A DNA stretch of 64,000 nt, taken from assembly GCF_900102225.1 (NCBI RefSeq), contig NZ_FNBF01000005.1:55692-119691 (forward strand). Reading direction: 5' to 3'. The stretch comes from Eubacterium pyruvativorans (GTDB lineage: Bacteria; Bacillota; Clostridia; Peptostreptococcales; Anaerovoracaceae). The notes under the pieces were generated by a model. It saw only the letters and a list, made by a program, of their open reading frames with translations, did no database searches and had not been told where the DNA came from. Shown piece by piece: positions 41,410 to 49,771 of the stretch (positions are counted from its first letter, which is position 1; the number at the start of each line of letters is the position of its first letter). Made by a program: the position numbers and the translations under genes.

Positions 41410-42760
41410 GAAAACGGGGAAATGCGGATCGGTGACGATCTTTGTGCTGCTGCTGTTTGTGACACTGGTATCCATGGCCATGGTGTTTGTGGAAGAGTCG
41501 AAGCAGAAGGCAGTGCAGGGAACAACCCGGGAGATGGGGCTCCTCTGGTGCGAATCGATACTGGGGGAGTACTATCTTCCAATGCAGAAACGGTACGACC
41601 TGTTCGGATTCTACGGCATGCCGGAGGATGTGGCGGGAAAGGTGGATTATCTGGCGGATCAGAGCTTCCGGGACCGGGACATCATCCGGTATGAGGGTTC
41701 CCGCTGCTATCTCTATGATTACTGTCTGACGGATACGGCGGTGTTTCGTCGTCAGATCGTCCGGACCGGACAGCTGGAGCTGGCGGGAAAATTGATGGGG
41801 AAAGAGAAGGCGAGAGAAAAGGAGAAGCCCGCATCCGATGCGGGAAAGCAGGAGGAAATTCCTGGGCGGAGGATCACCGGATCCGGCATACTGGCAGATC
41901 TGCCTTCCCGGGGATCTCCTTCGGGCTTTTCCATGGACAGTCTGAAGTCCCTGGCGAAGGGGATCCATTCGCCGGGGGATCTGCTGAAGAAGGGGGGAGA
42001 TCAGGCGTTTGAGGATGCGTATATCCGATCCCACTTTCGCAATCGGACGGGAAGTCCGGACCGGGAACCACATTACTTCTTCGGGGAAATGGAGTATCTG
42101 ATTTGCGGAAAACCGTCAGACCAGGAAAATGAGCGAGGGGTCCGGCTGCGCATCACGGCACTCCGGGAACCGGCAAATATGGCCTATCTGATGGGGGATC
42201 CGGAAAAGTCCGCCGAGACGATGGCAGCGGCTCAGCTTCTCACACCGGGGCCGGCCGCCGCTGCAACGCAGAAACTGCTGGAGGCAGCCTGGGCTCTGGC
42301 CGAAAGCAATAACGATTACAACCTGCTGATCAGCGGGAAGAAGGTTCCTTTCGTGAAAACGAAGGCGTCCTGGGCAGTGGACCTGGATGCCGTCATCACC
42401 GGAGGGCTGCCGAAGGGCAGCGTCCCGGGCGGGAAATCTTCCGGAGAGATTGTGAGAGACCGGAAGGAGAAGAATGATTCCGGAACGGAGGCGGAACTGC
42501 CGAAACTGAAACCGCTGGAACATTCCTGTATTGATCCGGGCAATACATCCGGGGACACGTACGAGGATTATCTGCGGGGACTTCTGGTTCTGACCGGGGA
42601 AGAAGTGAAGCTGCTCCGGATGATGGATCTGATTCAGATCAATATGCAGTTCAGTCATGACGGAGGATTTCTGCTCCGGGACTATTATGCGGGGCTGAAG
42701 GTGGTGCTGAAGGTTAATGGAAAGGAATACGACGCAGAGAGAGAATATCAGCCGGCGTGA
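41399..42760 (+). CDS. TadG-like/DUF5702-type pilus-associated protein
   Basis: A 453-residue protein that opens with a pseudopilin-like leader (KCGSVTIFVLLLFVTLVSM, about residues 8-26) and a long soluble region. This matches the DUF5702-type proteins that follow tadE in Clostridial Tad loci. The middle (about 135-200) is Gly/Ser/Pro/Lys-rich and probably flexible. A second variable Lys/Glu/Ser stretch lies near 345-370. It starts at TTG 41399 with GGGAGAGGTG upstream, overlapping the TadE gene. Its role in the pilus is inferred from context. Confidence 0.72.
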   Translation: MESRKTGKCGSVTIFVLLLFVTLVSMAMVFVEESKQKAVQGTTREMGLLWCESILGEYYLPMQKRYDLFGFYGMPEDVAGKVDYLADQSFRDRDIIRYEGSRCYLYDYCLTDTAVFRRQIVRTGQLELAGKLMGKEKAREKEKPASDAGKQEEIPGRRITGSGILADLPSRGSPSGFSMDSLKSLAKGIHSPGDLLKKGGDQAFEDAYIRSHFRNRTGSPDREPHYFFGEMEYLICGKPSDQENERGVRLRITALREPANMAYLMGDPEKSAETMAAAQLLTPGPAAAATQKLLEAAWALAESNNDYNLLISGKKVPFVKTKASWAVDLDAVITGGLPKGSVPGGKSSGEIVRDRKEKNDSGTEAELPKLKPLEHSCIDPGNTSGDTYEDYLRGLLVLTGEEVKLLRMMDLIQINMQFSHDGGFLLRDYYAGLKVVLKVNGKEYDAEREYQPA

Positions 42761-42773
42761 AGGAAGATGGCTG

Positions 42774-43523
42774 ATGCACGAACGCAGGGGGAGCTATATC
42801 GTCGAAGCGGCCATTGTCGTGCCGCTGTTCATTGCCGCGACAGTGCTGCTGATCTGGATTGTTCCGGTGATGGCATCCTGGGAGAATGTGATGTATTCTG
42901 CTGCGGACGAAATGCGGCTGGAAATGGTGAAGACGAAGTTCCGGAAATCCGGCGCAGCGCTCCCGGCGGCGGTGATGGTCAGAGCACGACAGAATGCACC
43001 GGAACTCACCTTTCTCACCGTCCGGCCCGGCCCTTATCTGCAGCGGGCCGGAGGAATGGAGGATCTGGTGACGATCCGGCTGGAGGCAGTGTTTCATCCG
43101 AAATCCGTGCTGGGTGGGCTGGTCCCGGTGCGGTTTCAGGAAACGCTGACGGGGAGAGCATTTACCGGAACCACCGGGCGGGGCGGTTCCCCCCGGTCTG
43201 ATTTCGAGGAGGATGAACCGAGGGTCTATGTATTTCCGGAAAGCGGCAGAAAGATGCATCGGGCCGGGTGCCGGTATCTGAGATCTGCCTGCCGGATGAC
43301 CTGGCTTTCCCAGTCGGTTCGGAAGCAGTATCACCCCTGTCCGAACTGCGGGGCATCCGGTGCTGCACTGGGTACACCGGTGTTCATCTTTCAGGGGTAT
43401 GGTGAAGCCTATCACCTGGGAGGCTGTCATTCTGTCAGTAAGTATTACGTGGAAATGAGCCGGTCGGAAGCGGAAGAGAAGGGGTATTCTGACTGTTCAC
43501 TCTGTGGAGGCGGCGGAAAATGA
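42774..43523 (+). CDS. TadE/TadF-like pseudopilin with two tandem zinc-type modules
   Basis: A 249-residue protein. The N-terminus is a pseudopilin leader and membrane segment (RRGSYIVEAAIVVPLFIAA, residues 4-22) followed by a TadE-type soluble domain to about 145. The C-terminal 90 residues are two modules with identical ligand spacing, H-x3-C-x22-C-x2-C: H162, C166, C189, C192 and H214, C218, C241, C244. The second, from YHLGGCHSV to GYSDCSLC, resembles the Ada-type metal-binding motif seen at the end of some nucleases. No family I know joins this to a pilin. The ATG at 42774 has AAGGAAG 8 bases upstream. It overlaps the next gene by 4 bases. Confidence 0.75.
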   Translation: MHERRGSYIVEAAIVVPLFIAATVLLIWIVPVMASWENVMYSAADEMRLEMVKTKFRKSGAALPAAVMVRARQNAPELTFLTVRPGPYLQRAGGMEDLVTIRLEAVFHPKSVLGGLVPVRFQETLTGRAFTGTTGRGGSPRSDFEEDEPRVYVFPESGRKMHRAGCRYLRSACRMTWLSQSVRKQYHPCPNCGASGAALGTPVFIFQGYGEAYHLGGCHSVSKYYVEMSRSEAEEKGYSDCSLCGGGGK

Positions 43524-44059
43524 TGGATCATGTGGAAATGACATATCGGAAGGGTACCGTGGACTGGCTTCTTCGGGATTATCTATTGATGGAAGAGAAT
43601 GACCTGTGTCTACCTGCAGGCTGTGTTGAGAAGGCGCATGAAATGTGTTTCTATTTCTATATTGAGGGATACCGGGAAATCAGTACGGTGGGCATGGTCC
43701 CCGCCAGCCGGATTCTGAAATGGGTGATTAAGCTGATCGGGAAACTGTACAGCGCCCAGCTCTACTATATTCGGCCGGAGCGGATCCGGATTGATCCGGA
43801 CAGGATCTATGTGGGCGTGATGAAACCGCATAAGGATGATGTCCGCATTCTCTTCGTCCCCGAACCGGAAGGGGAAACCCCTCCGGTTCGGGAAAAACTG
43901 GCGGTACTGATAGAGGATCTGATTCCAAACTGTGAAGAGGATGGAAGGGGGTATCTTCGTAAGGCGGCTGAGATCATTCGAAAAGGCCGGTCCGGGCTTC
44001 GGATTATGGTTCACCGGCTGGATCTGCTGCGGACTGAGGCCTGCCAGTGCGGGTGCTGA
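43520..44059 (+). CDS. DUF6382-like protein of the Tad locus
   Basis: A 179-residue soluble protein, last in the operon. The pattern of a YREISTVGMVP segment, an amphipathic helix (LKWVIKLIGKLY), IRIDPDRIYVG and VRILFVPEPEG resembles the N-terminal DUF6382 domain that in Clostridial Tad loci is often followed by an FHA domain. Here there is no FHA part, so the gene is either a short version or a truncation. No membrane segment is present. It starts with ATG 43520 overlapping the previous stop. Function unknown; a signalling role in pilus control is inference from the usual FHA partner. Confidence 0.55.
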   Translation: MMDHVEMTYRKGTVDWLLRDYLLMEENDLCLPAGCVEKAHEMCFYFYIEGYREISTVGMVPASRILKWVIKLIGKLYSAQLYYIRPERIRIDPDRIYVGVMKPHKDDVRILFVPEPEGETPPVREKLAVLIEDLIPNCEEDGRGYLRKAAEIIRKGRSGLRIMVHRLDLLRTEACQCGC

Positions 44060-44092
44060 GAAGCGGCGGGCGGATGGTATCTGTAGATCGGA

Positions 44093-44127
44093 ACCGGGAG
44101 TGGTCCGAAGACCAGGCCGCTCCCGGT
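44093..44127. terminator. Bidirectional hairpin between the Tad operon and rnr
   Basis: Two nested stems: ACCGGGAG (44093-44100) with CTCCCGGT (44120-44127), and TGGTC with GACCA around a CGAA loop. It lies directly after the rnr stop on the minus strand and 34 bases after the last tad gene on the plus strand. There is no clear U-tract. Confidence 0.65.
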
Positions 44128-46098
44128 CTATTCCTCAGCGAGACGGAAATCGATGCGGCGCAGGGCAGGATCAGCGGAAAGTACCTGGATTCGCACGATA
44201 TCACCCAGGGTGAAGGTACGGTGGTTTCGAATGCCCAGAACCCGGATCCGGTCCGGATCGAATTCGTAATAATCGTCATGAAGCGACTCCAGCCGCACCA
44301 GGCCTTCCACCGTGTTTGGAAGCCGGACGTAGAAACCGTATTCTGTGACGCCGGAAATTACACCCTCTGCAATTTCGCCCAAGTGACCCAGCATATATTG
44401 GGATTTTTTCATTTTCTCCACATCCCGCTCCAGTTCCAGCGCTTCCCGCTCTGTGCGGGAGGAGACTTCTGCGGCCTCCTGGGCAGCCGCTTCCATAGAG
44501 CGTGCTGTTCGGTCGTCCAGACCGCCGGACAGAATTACCCGGATGATACGGTGGACCATCAGATCCGGATAACGGCGGATCGGAGAGGTGAAATGACAGT
44601 AGTAACGGAAGGCCAGACCGAAGTGACCTTCACATTCGGTACTGTACCGGGCCTTCGACATGGCGTGGAGAATGACGGTGTTCACCACTTCTTCTCCCGG
44701 CTTTCCGGCCGCCTGCTCCAGTACCCGGGCCAGTTCGGCAGGGTGGATCTGATCCGGAACACCCGGAAGGGACAGGCCGAAGATCCGGAGCACATGCTTG
44801 ACTTCAGTGATGCGGGATGGTTCCGGCTGTTCGTGGATCCGGTAGACGAAAGGAACTTCCATCCGGCAGAAGTGCTCCGCCACGGTACGGTTGGCCGCCA
44901 GCATGAATTCTTCGATCAGTTTGTTGGCCGTTCGACGCTCCGCCGGCCGGATGTCGGTGGGGATCTCCAGATCGTTCAGCAGGATCTCCGATTCAGTTGT
45001 ATCGAAATCGATGCTGCCGTGTTTCATCCGGTTCCGGCGGAGCAGGGCGGCCAGTTCTTCCATGAGAAACAACATGGAGGTGATGTTGCGGCCGTTATAA
45101 TCTCCGTAATGCTCCGACAGGTTCGGGTCATGATTTTCCAGGATTTCGGAGACATCATGGTAGACCATGCGGGCGGAAGACCGGATGATGCTTTCATAGA
45201 TCTCGTGTCCGGTTTCTTTTCCTTCACTGTCGAAGGTCATTTCGCAGGTCATTGTGAGACGGTCAGCGCCTTCGAATAGACTGCAGGCGCCGTTGGACAG
45301 CGTCTTCGGGAGCATGGGAATCACGTGGTTCAGCAGATAGACACTGTTGCCCCGTTTCAGCGCTTCCCGGTCCAGTTTCGAACCGGCCGGGACGTAGTGG
45401 CTGACATCGGCGATGTGGACTCCCAGCCGGTAGCCTCCGTCCTCCGTGGCCTCTACTGAAACGGCATCATCCAGATCCTTGGAATCCGCTCCGTCAATTG
45501 TAATGATCGTCCGCTCCCGGAGGTCCCGCCGTCTGCTGATTTCCTCGTTCGTCAGCGGCTCTGCAGCTGCCCGGGCCGCCTGGGCGGATACAGCGGAAGG
45601 AAAGTCCTTGGACAGGCCGGCACTGCGGATCAGTGCTTTCGTTTCAGCGCCGGCTTCATCGGAACGGGCAATGATTTCTGTGATCCGTCCTTCCGGGGAT
45701 TCATAGACGGATGCAGGATAACGGGTGATGCGGCAGACAACCCGGTCGCCGCTCTTGGCGTGCCCGGCGTTTTTCTTCTTGATGAAAACGGCATCATCCT
45801 TTCTGCCGACTGATTCCACGAAACCATTTCCCTTCTGCCGGCGGTAGGTGCCCACGACTTCGGTGACGTTCCGGTTCAGGATCCGGTCCACCAGGCCTTC
45901 CGGGTTCTTGTCCCAGTAGATCGGAGGCAGCAGGTCTACCAGGACTTCGTCTCCGTTCATGGCACCTTTCATGTTGTCTGCATGGATGAAGATGTCATCT
46001 CCGTTTTCCTGTTCTACGAATCCGCTGCCGCTTCTGACTTTTTTCAGTGTGCCGCGGATGAGTCCGCTGCCGTTTTGATTACGATTCTTTTTTCCCAT
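44128..46098 (-). CDS. rnr: Ribonuclease R
   Basis: 3'-to-5' exoribonuclease of the RNase II/RNB family that degrades structured RNA. The 656-residue protein has an N-terminal cold-shock-like domain (SGSGFVEQENGDDIFIH), a second OB-type region, and the RNB catalytic domain with the metal-binding cluster DGADSKDLDDAVSVE (about residues 205-219). A GVHIADVSHYV segment and a C-terminal S1 domain (GVISGVTEYGFYVRLPNTVEGLV) follow. It is shorter than E. coli RNase R because the basic tail is nearly absent. The ATG at 46098 has AAGGGAAG upstream. A terminator separates it from ispH-rpsA. Confidence 0.94.
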   Translation of the reverse strand: MGKKNRNQNGSGLIRGTLKKVRSGSGFVEQENGDDIFIHADNMKGAMNGDEVLVDLLPPIYWDKNPEGLVDRILNRNVTEVVGTYRRQKGNGFVESVGRKDDAVFIKKKNAGHAKSGDRVVCRITRYPASVYESPEGRITEIIARSDEAGAETKALIRSAGLSKDFPSAVSAQAARAAAEPLTNEEISRRRDLRERTIITIDGADSKDLDDAVSVEATEDGGYRLGVHIADVSHYVPAGSKLDREALKRGNSVYLLNHVIPMLPKTLSNGACSLFEGADRLTMTCEMTFDSEGKETGHEIYESIIRSSARMVYHDVSEILENHDPNLSEHYGDYNGRNITSMLFLMEELAALLRRNRMKHGSIDFDTTESEILLNDLEIPTDIRPAERRTANKLIEEFMLAANRTVAEHFCRMEVPFVYRIHEQPEPSRITEVKHVLRIFGLSLPGVPDQIHPAELARVLEQAAGKPGEEVVNTVILHAMSKARYSTECEGHFGLAFRYYCHFTSPIRRYPDLMVHRIIRVILSGGLDDRTARSMEAAAQEAAEVSSRTEREALELERDVEKMKKSQYMLGHLGEIAEGVISGVTEYGFYVRLPNTVEGLVRLESLHDDYYEFDPDRIRVLGIRNHRTFTLGDIVRIQVLSADPALRRIDFRLAEE

Positions 46099-46164
46099 AC
46101 TTCCCTTATCTTCTTTCCCTGCTGCGGTCACCGGCTGCGAGGGCAGGGGGATCCGCAGATGATG

Positions 46165-46194
46165 AAAAACGGCAGACGCAATGCGCCCGCCGTT
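46165..46194 (-). terminator. ispH-rpsA terminator
   Basis: On the minus strand AACGGCGGGCGC pairs with GCGTCTGCCGTT around a 3-base loop and is followed by TTTTC. Confidence 0.8.
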
Positions 46195-46227
46195 TCTGCA
46201 ATTTCTCTTCTCATGAAAGGAATCCGA

Positions 46228-48198
46228 TTACTCAGCATCTTCCTGTGCTTCTTCATCCTTCTCTTCCGCAGCCTGGTTCTCCGGAACCTGCTTGATGGAA
46301 AGGGAGATTCTCTTTCTGTCTGTGTCGATGTCGAGAATCTTCGTCATGACCTTCTGACCTACTGTCAGCTCGTCACCGATGTTGTTCACGTGCTTGTTCG
46401 CAACTTCGGAAATGTGAACCAGTCCGTCCAGACCCGGCTCCAGTTCAACGAATGCACCGTACTCCTTCAGCTGTACGACCTTGCCTTCCACGACTTCGCC
46501 GACGTGGTAGTTCTCGTCGATAACAGACCAAGGTTCCGGTGTGGTCTGCTTCAGACCCAGGGAAATCTTTCCCTTCTCCCGGTTCATGTTCAGGATCTTG
46601 ACATGGATCTTCTGACCGATCTCAAGAACCTCTTCCGGATGTCTGAGCTTGCCCCAGGAAATCTCGGAGATGTGCAGCAGTCCGTCGATACCGCCCAGGT
46701 CTACGAATGCGCCGTAGTCCGTGAATCTCATCACGGTACCTTCGACGATGTCGTCAACCTTCAGTGTCTGCCAGATGATGTCGAGCTTCTTCTGTCTCTC
46801 TTCCTGCAGAACAGCCTTGTGAGAGAAGACGGCTCTCTGTCTCTTCTGGTCAACTCTGGACACCTTGACTGTCAGAACCTGACCAACGAATTCATCTGCG
46901 CTCTCAACGTATCTGTTGGACAGCTGAGACAGCGGAATGAATCCCTGAACATCCTTGTAAGCTGCGATCACGCCGCCCTTAACGACTCTGACGACCTTGA
47001 CCTCGATATTTGCCTTATTTTCAAGCGCTTCATCGATTTCTTTCCAGTGTTCATTGACCTCAAGTCTCTTCTTCGAGAGCATGATGCCGCCGTCATTGTC
47101 ATCGGTTCTGATGACCTTCGCCTTAACTTCGTCACCTTCCTGGAACAGGTCAGTGAGCTTCTGGCCTTCCTCGAGCGTAACTTCGTTCGCTCTCAGAATT
47201 CCGTCTTTCTTGCAGTGCATGTTCACGATGACTTCCTCATCATTGACCTGCTCTACTGTGCCGGTCACGATTTCACCCTGATGAGGCAGTCGGAGAGACT
47301 GATCAATCTCCTCCATGAAGTCCGCCATAGAATTAGCTTCTGTAGTAGTTTCCGTAGTGATGTTGTCACTCATGTTAGAAATAACCTCCTTGATAATACG
47401 TTCGGGCGTGGAAGCACCCGCCGCAACTCCTATTCTATTACACTTCCGAATCTCTTTCAATGGTAAATCAGCAATATTTTCTACAAAATATGCGTGTTTA
47501 CAGGCTTTTCGGCAGATTTCGTAGAGCTTTTTCGAGTTGGAGGAATTCTTTCCGCCGATGACCACCATGGCATCTACTTTTCCGGCCAGCTCCGCCGCTG
47601 CCTGCTGCCGTTCCCGGGTGGCATTGCAGATGGTATTGCGAACGTCCAGCCGGACACCTTTGTCCTGCAGTGTTTTCACCACATCGTCCAGGGTGGACTG
47701 CCGGATAGTGGTCTGACAGACCACGAAAGCTTCGCTCCTGTCGAAGCGGGAAGCCTCTTCGGCACTGCTGCAGATGAATGCACTGCCTTCGCACCATCCG
47801 TTGGTACCGACTACCTCCGGGTGGCCCGGGTCTCCGACGATGATCACCGGCTTTCCGGCCTCGTGGGCCTCCCGGACCAGCTGATGGATCCGGGTGACGA
47901 AAGGACAGGTGGTGTCTGCCAGCCGAATGCCGCGCCGGGCGGCTTCGTCATAGAATTGTTTCGTTTCGCCGTGGGATCGGACGATGACGGTGGCGCCTTC
48001 CGGAACCTCCTCCAGCCGGTCGATGGCTTGGATTCCCCGGGATTCCAGTTCGTCGGTCACGTCCCGGTTGTGGATCAGCTGGCCGTGGGTGAACAGAGGG
48101 GACCCCGCCGGATTCTCCTCCAGCTGGCGGAAGGCGGTGTCCACTGCTTTTTTTACGCCGAAGCAAAAACCGCTTCGTTCTGCGCGGATGATTTCCAT
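46228..48198 (-). CDS. ispH: IspH-ribosomal protein S1 fusion
   Basis: The N-terminal 285 residues are 4-hydroxy-3-methylbut-2-enyl diphosphate reductase, the last enzyme of the MEP isoprenoid route. Its [4Fe-4S] ligands are C12, C98 and C191, with the catalytic Glu128 in GHPEV. After a Thr-rich linker (about 286-300), four S1 domains follow. Domains 3 and 4 carry the canonical YGAFVDL and GLLHISE strands, as in the mRNA-binding protein S1. The acidic tail is Glu-rich. This fusion is a known Clostridial feature. AGGAGAACC lies before the ATG at 48198. The single chain ties isoprenoid synthesis to translation; whether it is processed is unknown. Confidence 0.94.
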   Translation of the reverse strand: MEIIRAERSGFCFGVKKAVDTAFRQLEENPAGSPLFTHGQLIHNRDVTDELESRGIQAIDRLEEVPEGATVIVRSHGETKQFYDEAARRGIRLADTTCPFVTRIHQLVREAHEAGKPVIIVGDPGHPEVVGTNGWCEGSAFICSSAEEASRFDRSEAFVVCQTTIRQSTLDDVVKTLQDKGVRLDVRNTICNATRERQQAAAELAGKVDAMVVIGGKNSSNSKKLYEICRKACKHAYFVENIADLPLKEIRKCNRIGVAAGASTPERIIKEVISNMSDNITTETTTEANSMADFMEEIDQSLRLPHQGEIVTGTVEQVNDEEVIVNMHCKKDGILRANEVTLEEGQKLTDLFQEGDEVKAKVIRTDDNDGGIMLSKKRLEVNEHWKEIDEALENKANIEVKVVRVVKGGVIAAYKDVQGFIPLSQLSNRYVESADEFVGQVLTVKVSRVDQKRQRAVFSHKAVLQEERQKKLDIIWQTLKVDDIVEGTVMRFTDYGAFVDLGGIDGLLHISEISWGKLRHPEEVLEIGQKIHVKILNMNREKGKISLGLKQTTPEPWSVIDENYHVGEVVEGKVVQLKEYGAFVELEPGLDGLVHISEVANKHVNNIGDELTVGQKVMTKILDIDTDRKRISLSIKQVPENQAAEEKDEEAQEDAE

Positions 48199-48276
48199 GA
48201 TGGTTCTCCTGACAGTATGACACGGCGAAATATCACGAGAGGCCTCCTCATGAAATTCCGCCGCATGGCATTGGCA

Positions 48277-49758
48277 TTAACGGGTGTTGGACGGCATCCA
48301 GAAGGAGCGGGAGAATAGGAATATGATCGGATAGATTTCCAGTCTTCCCAGCAGCATCAGGAAGCATGCCCAGAGTTTTCCGGGGGCGGAGAATGCCGCA
48401 AAATTCGCTGAGGTCATTCCGCCGAAGAAGGTGCCGGAGTTGGTCAGGCAGGCGACGACGGAGCACATCGTCTTCTCCATGCTCATATCCTCCAGGCCCA
48501 TGAAGACCATGCCGAGGATCATGACGCCGAAATACAGCAGCACAAACACGGTGACTCCTGCGGCCACCGGTGCGCTGACCGGCTCGTTTTCGATCAGAAC
48601 CGCCTTGGAACTCTGGGGATGAATCCGCTTGTAGATCCCCCGGAGAATCAGTTTCCAGCATACGGTGGCCCGGCTGACTTTCATACCACTGGCGGTGGAG
48701 AAACTGCAGCCTCCGATCAGAATCAGGAGAAGCAGCGTAATCTTCGTGACAGTCGGCCATGTCTCAATGGAGGAGGACACCACGTATCCGGAGGTGGACG
48801 CATAGGAAATCGTCTGGGTCAGCGCATTGCCGAAGCAGTCGGACAGACTGTTGTACGTGCCCTGGAGCGTGAGCGCCAGACCGTTGACAACGGAAACCGC
48901 CAGGATCAGTCCCAGGTAGATTTTCAGTTCGTAGTTTCTCAGCGCCAGCCGCCACCTTCTGCGGTAAATCTGGTAGTACACCATGAAATTCAGGGACCCC
49001 ACAACTGTGAAGATGCTGATGATCACCTTGATGTACGGGGAGAAAATATATGCCCCCCGGGTTCCCAGTGCATCCACCATGCCGGCGGAACTGATGGTGG
49101 TCAGTGTGTTGACCAGAGCATAGAATGGTGTCATGCCGGAAGGCAGGAGCAGCACGTATTCCGTCACCGTCAGCACCAGATAGATGCGGAATGCCATCAC
49201 CATGGCATCTTCCAGACGGGCGGACAGTTTGGACGTATCTCCGGCAAAAATATTATTTCCCATGACCCGCTGGTCCTTGATCCGCATGGCCGGGAAGATG
49301 GACACACTGAAGATGATCAGCAGCATGCCCCCCAGCCAGTTGTTGATTCCCCGCCAGATGAGGAAACTGTGGCGAATACTTCCTGTATCCCGGGTGGTGG
49401 CGCCGGTGGTGGTCCAGCTCGCCACCGATTCGAACACCGCATCCGTCAGCGTGTAGTGCCGGGAGGACAAAAGATACGGGACGGCGCTCATCAGCACCAG
49501 GAAGAGAAACAGTCCCAGAATCAGCAGGTAGGCGTCCCGGATTTTCAGGCGTTTCGTATACGAGTACTCCAGTTTCCGAATGGCGATGAATCCGATCAGA
49601 CCCAGCGCCAGAAACAGCAGTGCCGGATGCAGAAATGCCCGGATATCTTCGGTTTCGTGATAATATAGCGCAGTCAGAACCGGCAGCAGCATTGTGGTGC
49701 CGGTCAGCAGCATTGCCATGGTAGCGATTCGCAGTAATCTGCGGCGTGTAATAGTCAT
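48277..49758 (-). CDS. TrkH-like potassium channel subunit (divergent paralogue)
   Basis: A 493-residue membrane protein of the TrkH/KtrB family with about ten helices. The four pore loops each keep the filter glycine: TTTGAT, SSAGMV, STSGYV and NSGTFF. The second and fourth loops differ from the usual TVGTGG and GNIGPG types kept by the adjacent paralogue. The ATG at 49758 has CGGAG 8 bases upstream, giving a normal N-terminus. It lies 13 bases after the other trkH in the trkA operon, so both may share the single TrkA. The altered filter could mean different ion selectivity or regulation. Confidence 0.85.
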   Translation of the reverse strand: MTITRRRLLRIATMAMLLTGTTMLLPVLTALYYHETEDIRAFLHPALLFLALGLIGFIAIRKLEYSYTKRLKIRDAYLLILGLFLFLVLMSAVPYLLSSRHYTLTDAVFESVASWTTTGATTRDTGSIRHSFLIWRGINNWLGGMLLIIFSVSIFPAMRIKDQRVMGNNIFAGDTSKLSARLEDAMVMAFRIYLVLTVTEYVLLLPSGMTPFYALVNTLTTISSAGMVDALGTRGAYIFSPYIKVIISIFTVVGSLNFMVYYQIYRRRWRLALRNYELKIYLGLILAVSVVNGLALTLQGTYNSLSDCFGNALTQTISYASTSGYVVSSSIETWPTVTKITLLLLILIGGCSFSTASGMKVSRATVCWKLILRGIYKRIHPQSSKAVLIENEPVSAPVAAGVTVFVLLYFGVMILGMVFMGLEDMSMEKTMCSVVACLTNSGTFFGGMTSANFAAFSAPGKLWACFLMLLGRLEIYPIIFLFSRSFWMPSNTR

Positions 49759-49771
49759 CCGATAACTCCGA

